From contig JARICQ010000156.1 in NCBI GenBank assembly GCA_029264075.1, positions 1 through 12,072 on the forward strand: a stretch of DNA of 12,072 bases, given 5' to 3'. The DNA comes from Tissierellaceae bacterium. GTDB lineage: Bacteria; Bacillota; Clostridia; Tissierellales; Tissierellaceae. Both the position numbers and the translations under genes were made by a program. Below are positions 7,917 to 12,072 of this stretch, piece after piece. The notes beneath the pieces were generated by a model. The model ran no database searches and had not been told where the DNA came from. It was given only the letters and a program-made list of their open reading frames with translations. Position 1 is the first letter of the stretch, and every line of letters begins with the position of its first letter.

Positions 7917-8908
7917 TATAATACCTCCTTAGGCTCTACAAGACCTTCATATATCAAGCACCTAACCTGATGATTTCCACCTACATCTGTAGTAAGGGGA
8001 TCCTGCTTGCTGCAGATAGGATCAGCATGTGGACATCTAGGATGAAACTTACATCCTGATGGTAAATCAGTTGGCTCAGGCATAAGGCCTTTTATAGGGT
8101 CAAGTCTATTAACATTTTTATCTAAACTGGGTATAGAACCAAATAAGCCAACTGTATAAGGATGCTTAGGTTCTTCAAATAAATCTTCGATAGCTGCATA
8201 TTCTATAATTTCGCCTGCATACATTACTGCAACCTTATCACAAATTTCAGCAACTACTCCTAGGTCATGAGTGATCAGTATCATAGCAGTTGAAAACTCT
8301 TTTTTTAAGTCTCTCATAAGTTCCAATACTTGTGCTTGAATGGTAACGTCAAGTGCAGTAGTAGGTTCATCGGCTATAAGAAGGCTTGGATTACAAGCTA
8401 AGGCAATAGCTATGATAACTCTTTGCTTCATTCCACCAGAAAATTCATGTGGATAGTTATTGGCTCTTTCTTTGGGGATACCTACAAGTTCCAACATGGT
8501 TTCAGCTCTTTCTATAGATTCTTTAGCACCAACTTCTTGGTGGATTCTTATACCTTCTGCTATTTGTTCAACAACTGTCATTACAGGGTTCAATGAAGTC
8601 ATAGGATCTTGGAATATCATAGATATCTGGTTTCCTCTAATTTGTCTCATTCTTTCTTCTTCAACCTCTAATAGATTTTCTCCATTAAAGTGTATATCGC
8701 CGCTAATTATTTTACCAGGTGGGTTAGGAACCAATCTCAAGATACTTAAAGCTGTAGTAGTTTTTCCAGCTCCAGTTTCTCCAACTAAGCCCAAGGTTTC
8801 TCTTTTATTCAATTCAACATTAAATCCATTAACAGCCTCTACTACACCTTCATCAGTGATGTAGTGGACTACTAAGTCTTTAATCTCTAGGATTTTATTG
8901 TCATCCAT
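7916..8908 (-). CDS. oppD: Oligopeptide/dipeptide ABC transporter ATPase OppD
   Basis: This is the second ATPase subunit, expected to pair with OppF beneath the OppB-OppC channel. All ABC motifs are intact: Walker A GETGAGKTT (43-51), Q-loop Gln100 in IFQDP, signature FSGGM (156-160), Walker B Asp180-Glu181 in LLIADEPTTALD, and the switch His in ILITHDLGVV. The C-terminal oligo_HPY domain shows DLPSGC, FHPRC, PICS and VRCL, a four-cysteine pattern like that of OppF. The 330 residues are typical. The ATG at 8908 has AAGGAGGA (8917-8924) 8 nt upstream, and this site abuts the oppC stop codon, so the genes are tightly packed. Confidence 0.95.
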   Translation of the reverse strand: MDDNKILEIKDLVVHYITDEGVVEAVNGFNVELNKRETLGLVGETGAGKTTTALSILRLVPNPPGKIISGDIHFNGENLLEVEEERMRQIRGNQISMIFQDPMTSLNPVMTVVEQIAEGIRIHQEVGAKESIERAETMLELVGIPKERANNYPHEFSGGMKQRVIIAIALACNPSLLIADEPTTALDVTIQAQVLELMRDLKKEFSTAMILITHDLGVVAEICDKVAVMYAGEIIEYAAIEDLFEEPKHPYTVGLFGSIPSLDKNVNRLDPIKGLMPEPTDLPSGCKFHPRCPHADPICSKQDPLTTDVGGNHQVRCLIYEGLVEPKEVL

Positions 8909-8923
8909 CTTATATCTCCTCCT

Positions 8924-9820
8924 TTACTGTTTTAATCTCGGATCTAATGCATCTCTAAGTCCGTCACCCAATAGGTTTAAAGATAGTATAGTAATCATAA
9001 TAGCGATTCCTGGGAAAGTAGTTATATGTGGTGCATGTCTTAAAAACTCTCTACCATCAGAAAGCATAGCTCCCCATTCAGGCTGTGGCTTTGGAATTCC
9101 AAGGCCTATAAAAGCTAATCCTGATGTAGATAAAATAGCACCAGCTACTCCCAAAGTTCCTTGAACGATTACAGGCGCCAATGCATTAGGGATAATGTGC
9201 TTTCTTATTATCCTAGAATCCGTAGCTCCTATAGCCCTTGCAGCTTCTATAAATTCTTCATCCTTTACAGTGATAACGGAAGCCCTTACAATCCTTGCAT
9301 ATCTAGGTATAGAAGAAACACCTACTGCAATCATTAGATTGAACAAATTCCCTCCCAAAGCTGCTACAATTGCTATTGCAAGCAAGATGCTTGGGATAGC
9401 GAGAAATACATCCATAATCCTCATAATAGTATTATCAATTCTGCCACCATAAAAACCTGCAATTGCTCCTAATAATCCTCCGATTATAAGTGCAAAACCA
9501 ACTGCTACGAAACCTACTAGAAGTGATACTCTAGAGCCATGAATGATTCTAGCAAAAATATCTCTTCCTAAATGATCTGTTCCTAGCCAATTACTGGAAC
9601 TAGGGCCTTGTCTTCGTATAGCAGTATTTTGTTGTATAGCTACATCATCATAGTCAGCTATTACATTAGCGAATATGGCAAATAAAACTAGTATTATTAA
9701 AATTCCTAAACCGACCATGGCCAATTTATTTTTTTTGAGTCTTCTCCAAATTTCAGCTAATTGACTTCTTTTTTTTGTTGTCTTTACTTCTATTCCATTA
9801 ATCATTTCTTTATTATCCAC
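8924..9820 (-). CDS. oppC: Oligopeptide/dipeptide ABC transporter permease OppC
   Basis: This is a membrane-channel subunit of the peptide importer. The 298 residues begin with a Lys/Arg-rich cytoplasmic stretch (RRLKKNKLAM) and a first membrane helix. A periplasm-side loop follows with NWLGTDHLGRDIFARIIHG, a hallmark of OppC/DppC. Then come further helices and the EAA loop that contacts the ATPases (EFIEAARAIGATDSRI). The end, with GDGLRDALDPRLK, is typical of the family. The start is GTG at 9820, supported by AAGGAGG (9828-9834) 7 nt upstream; the in-frame ATG five codons later is too far from that site. It lies 21 nt after oppB and 15 nt before oppD. Confidence 0.95.
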   Translation of the reverse strand: MDNKEMINGIEVKTTKKRSQLAEIWRRLKKNKLAMVGLGILIILVLFAIFANVIADYDDVAIQQNTAIRRQGPSSSNWLGTDHLGRDIFARIIHGSRVSLLVGFVAVGFALIIGGLLGAIAGFYGGRIDNTIMRIMDVFLAIPSILLAIAIVAALGGNLFNLMIAVGVSSIPRYARIVRASVITVKDEEFIEAARAIGATDSRIIRKHIIPNALAPVIVQGTLGVAGAILSTSGLAFIGLGIPKPQPEWGAMLSDGREFLRHAPHITTFPGIAIMITILSLNLLGDGLRDALDPRLKQ

Positions 9821-9841
9821 GAGATTGCCTCCTTAAACATT

Positions 9842-10768
9842 TTATTGATATTGAGATTTGATTCTTGGATCTAGGTAGGCGTATAAAACATCAATAAATA
9901 AGTTTACTATACTAAATGTTAATGACAAGAATATTACTGATGCCAGTACAGTAGGTGTATCTTTTCTCCTTATAGATTCAACCATAAGTCTACCTATTCC
10001 AGGCCAGGTAAAGACTGTCTCTGTAAGTACAGCTCCTCCTAGCAATGATCCAAACTGCAGACCTATAATGGTAACTATTGGAATTAATGCATTTTTCAAA
10101 GCATGTTTATTTATTACTTCTTTTTCAGGTACACCCTTGGCCCTAGCCGTTCTTATATAGTCCTGTCTAACTACTTCCAACATAGAGGAACGAGTCATCC
10201 GTGTTATTATTGCTGCTACACCTGTTCCCAGTGTAATTGCTGGAAGGATTAAACTAGTGAATCCAGCATCTCCGCCCGAAGGCAAGACCCCAAGATTTAC
10301 AGAAAATAGTAGTATCAGCATCAACCCTAGCCAAAAGTTAGGCATCGAAACTCCTAATAGTGCTAATATCATTGCCACATTATCCGTTATACTGTATTGT
10401 TTTGTAGCTGAAATAATTCCTACTGGAATACCAATTGCGATGGCTATAATCATTCCTGCAATTGTTAATTTTAATGTTGCTGGAAATCTAGCAAATACCT
10501 CATCGAAAACAGGATTTTTAGTATTATAAGAAGTCCCAAAATCACCTCTAGCAGCATTTCCTAAAAAGGTAAAGTACTGCACAAAAAAAGGATCATTTAA
10601 ACCCATTTCCTCTCTTAGCTGTTCAACTGCTTCTTCAGGAGCACTTTCTCCTAAAATTAATTGAGCTGGATCTCCTGGTGTAAAGTGCATAATTGTAAAA
10701 ACTATAAAAGTAACTCCAATAATAACTGGTATTAAATATAGGAGTCTTCTTAAAACATATTTATACAT
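9842..10768 (-). CDS. oppB: Oligopeptide/dipeptide ABC transporter permease OppB
   Basis: This is the partner membrane-channel subunit to OppC. The 308 residues begin MYKYVLRRLLYLIPV, the standard OppB/DppB N-terminus with its first membrane helix. FTPGDPAQ and EEMGLNDPFFVQY follow in the extracytoplasmic loop. The EAA-type loop RTARAKGVPEKEV precedes the final helices, and TETVFTWPGIGRL lies in the last third, ahead of the DPRIK end. The ATG at 10768 has GGAGGAA (10774-10780) 5 nt upstream. It is separated from oppA by about 100 nt holding a hairpin, unlike the 1-base overlap and 15-21 nt gaps elsewhere in the operon. Confidence 0.95.
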   Translation of the reverse strand: MYKYVLRRLLYLIPVIIGVTFIVFTIMHFTPGDPAQLILGESAPEEAVEQLREEMGLNDPFFVQYFTFLGNAARGDFGTSYNTKNPVFDEVFARFPATLKLTIAGMIIAIAIGIPVGIISATKQYSITDNVAMILALLGVSMPNFWLGLMLILLFSVNLGVLPSGGDAGFTSLILPAITLGTGVAAIITRMTRSSMLEVVRQDYIRTARAKGVPEKEVINKHALKNALIPIVTIIGLQFGSLLGGAVLTETVFTWPGIGRLMVESIRRKDTPTVLASVIFLSLTFSIVNLFIDVLYAYLDPRIKSQYQ

Positions 10769-10818
10769 AATTATTCCTCCAATTTGATATAGAATATCCT
10801 AGCCTAATAACTATTAAC

Positions 10819-10854
10819 AAGGGTCCTTCAAATCTTAAAGGAAGAAGGACCCTT
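10819..10854 (-). terminator. Intercistronic hairpin between oppA and oppB
   Basis: AAGGGTCCTTC (10819-10829) and GAAGGACCCTT (10844-10854) form a perfect 11-bp stem with a 14-nt loop. It lies 16 nt beyond the oppA stop codon. On the minus strand it is followed by GTTAATAG, which is not a strong U-tract. It is therefore likely a partial terminator or an mRNA-stabilising hairpin that raises binding-protein output over the membrane subunits, as is common in binding-protein-dependent ABC operons. Confidence 0.7.
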
Positions 10855-10870
10855 ATTATATTGTTAGAAA

Positions 10871-12072
10871 TTATTTAAATGTTGCTGGATAAGCTCTATG
10901 ATGTCCTGCTGGATGCATTCTAAAGCCATCTACATAATTTTGGCTACCTATGTTTTGAGTTTGGAAATACAAGAAGATTTGTGGAGCTTCATCTACTATT
11001 ATTTGCTGAGCTTGAGCATAAGATTCAAATCTTTCGTCTGGGTCGCTTGAAGTCCTTCCTTCATCCAACAATGCATCTACTTCTGGATTGTCAAAGAAAG
11101 TTCTGTTTCCAGCTCCACCATGTTGACTACTATGATAGAGTGCATATAGACCGTAGTCAGCATCTCCGGTAACTGCAACCCAACCTAGTATAAACATATC
11201 GTGCTCACCTGCAGATGTTCTTTCAAGATATGCTCCCCATTCTACAATTTCCATTGTAGCTTCAATTCCGACATCAGATAAATGCTGTAGAACTATCTCA
11301 GCAATTTTTATCCTTACAGGGTTGTCATTTGTCCAGATAGTAGTTGTGAATCCATCTGGGAATCCAGCTTCTGCCAGTAATTCTTTAGCCTTTTCAGGAT
11401 CAAAATCATATCCTTCTAAGTCTGTATTGTAACCAAATACCTTATCATTAATAGGTCCAGTAGCTCTTGTACCAGCACCTTCTAATACAACATCAATAAT
11501 CTCTTCAACATTTATTGCATGGTTTATAGCTTTTCTAACTCTTATATCATTGAAAGGCTCCTTGTTAAGATTGAAACCAATATATGCTGTAGATAAGGAT
11601 GGTTCCTCAACCAAAGTTAGATTTTCATTTTCGCTAACAGTGCTTTTGTCAATCGGTTCTATATCATATGCAACATCGACTTCTCCAGTCTCTAAACCAA
11701 TAGTCCTATTAGTTCCTTCTGGAATATTTCTGAAAATAAGATTCTTTATAGATGCTGGACCTTGATAGTAGTCATCAAATCTTTCAAGAGTGACCCTATC
11801 TCCAGCATCACGACTTACAAACTTGAAAGGACCAGTTCCTATTGGATTGTTGCTGTACATATCTCCAGCATCTGTAACAGCTTTTTCATTAAATATTGAT
11901 GCTGCTGTATGAGATAAGTGAGCTAGTAGAGGTCCAAAAGGCTCCGTAGTTGTAAGAATAACTGTATAATCATCTTCAACTTCTACAGACTCTAGCGCTC
12001 CAACTATATGACCAACTTCTCCAGATGCCATCATTCTTTCAAGACTAAACTTAACATCACTAGCCTTTAATT
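10871..12072 (-). CDS. oppA: Peptide ABC transporter substrate-binding protein OppA (SBP family 5), N-terminus outside window
   Basis: This is the extracytoplasmic, presumably lipid-anchored binding protein that delivers peptides to OppBC. About 400 residues are visible. The frame stays open to the right edge upstream of an internal Met at 12034 (LKASDVKFSLERMM), so the gene is cut by the window, not truncated. The missing part should hold the signal peptide and about 100 residues. Family 5 features are clear: ADV-type helix at the edge, NPIGTGPFKF, the conserved IGFNLNKEPFNDIRVRKAI segment, DPEKAKELLAEAGFPDG, and the C-terminal DPDERFESYAQAQQIIVDEAPQI. Being first in an oppABCDF order supports a peptide system. 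Ligand size and specificity cannot be read from the sequence. The gene ends with TAA at 10871, followed by the intercistronic hairpin. Confidence 0.92.
   Translation of the reverse strand, partial: LKASDVKFSLERMMASGEVGHIVGALESVEVEDDYTVILTTTEPFGPLLAHLSHTAASIFNEKAVTDAGDMYSNNPIGTGPFKFVSRDAGDRVTLERFDDYYQGPASIKNLIFRNIPEGTNRTIGLETGEVDVAYDIEPIDKSTVSENENLTLVEEPSLSTAYIGFNLNKEPFNDIRVRKAINHAINVEEIIDVVLEGAGTRATGPINDKVFGYNTDLEGYDFDPEKAKELLAEAGFPDGFTTTIWTNDNPVRIKIAEIVLQHLSDVGIEATMEIVEWGAYLERTSAGEHDMFILGWVAVTGDADYGLYALYHSSQHGGAGNRTFFDNPEVDALLDEGRTSSDPDERFESYAQAQQIIVDEAPQIFLYFQTQNIGSQNYVDGFRMHPAGHHRAYPATFK

Noticed and set aside
8460..8864. Long open frame (134 codons) on the plus strand opposite oppD
   Set aside because: It is an antisense shadow of a clearly conserved ABC ATPase gene. 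No ribosome binding site or recognisable protein feature supports it; the same holds for the shorter opposite-strand frames across oppB, oppC, oppA and the peptidase.
10871..12072. Truncated or pseudogene oppA beginning at the Met at 12034
   Set aside because: The reading frame continues upstream to the window edge with conserved family residues, so the missing N-terminus is a window effect.
6960..12072. Nickel (Nik-type) rather than peptide transporter
   Set aside because: The A-B-C-D-F order, the two oligo_HPY-tailed ATPases and the SBP family 5 features fit peptide systems better, although substrate cannot be proven from the sequence.

Overview
The window is AT-rich DNA with strong AGGAGG-type ribosome binding sites, many ATA and AGA codons and short gene gaps. 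This suggests a low-GC Firmicute, probably an anaerobic, amino-acid or peptide-using member of the Clostridia/Tissierellia. That placement is inferred from base composition and gene content; no marker gene fixes the species.

Layout. From the left edge to 2085 (+ strand) is the C-terminal part of a large coiled-coil ATPase of the SMC/MukB kind. Its N-terminus, with the expected Walker A, lies outside the window. It converges on a YihY/BrkB-type membrane protein gene (2102-2941, - strand), and the two share a hairpin that overlaps the 3' end of yihY. Next come two tightly coupled minus-strand genes: an unrecognised 570-residue soluble protein (5125-6837) followed by a cytosolic S9 serine peptidase (3117-5111, GTG start). 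The right half (6960-12072, - strand) is a peptide-uptake ABC transporter operon in the order oppA-oppB-oppC-oppD-oppF. The gene for its substrate-binding protein is cut by the right edge. The operon closes with a clear intrinsic terminator at 6938-6965.

How the genes fit together. The Opp system brings small peptides into the cell: OppA captures them, OppB and OppC form the channel, and OppD and OppF hydrolyse ATP. The S9 peptidase has no signal peptide and lies just downstream on the same strand, so it is well placed to degrade imported peptides, but this link rests on neighbourhood only. A hairpin between oppA and oppB probably lets the binding protein be made in excess over the membrane parts.

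Most of the window is ordinary. The points most worth a second look are the truncated SMC-like ATPase, whose Walker B motif has Asn where the catalytic Glu is expected, and the uncharacterised protein coupled to the peptidase. I see no mobile element, CRISPR array, tRNA or rRNA.
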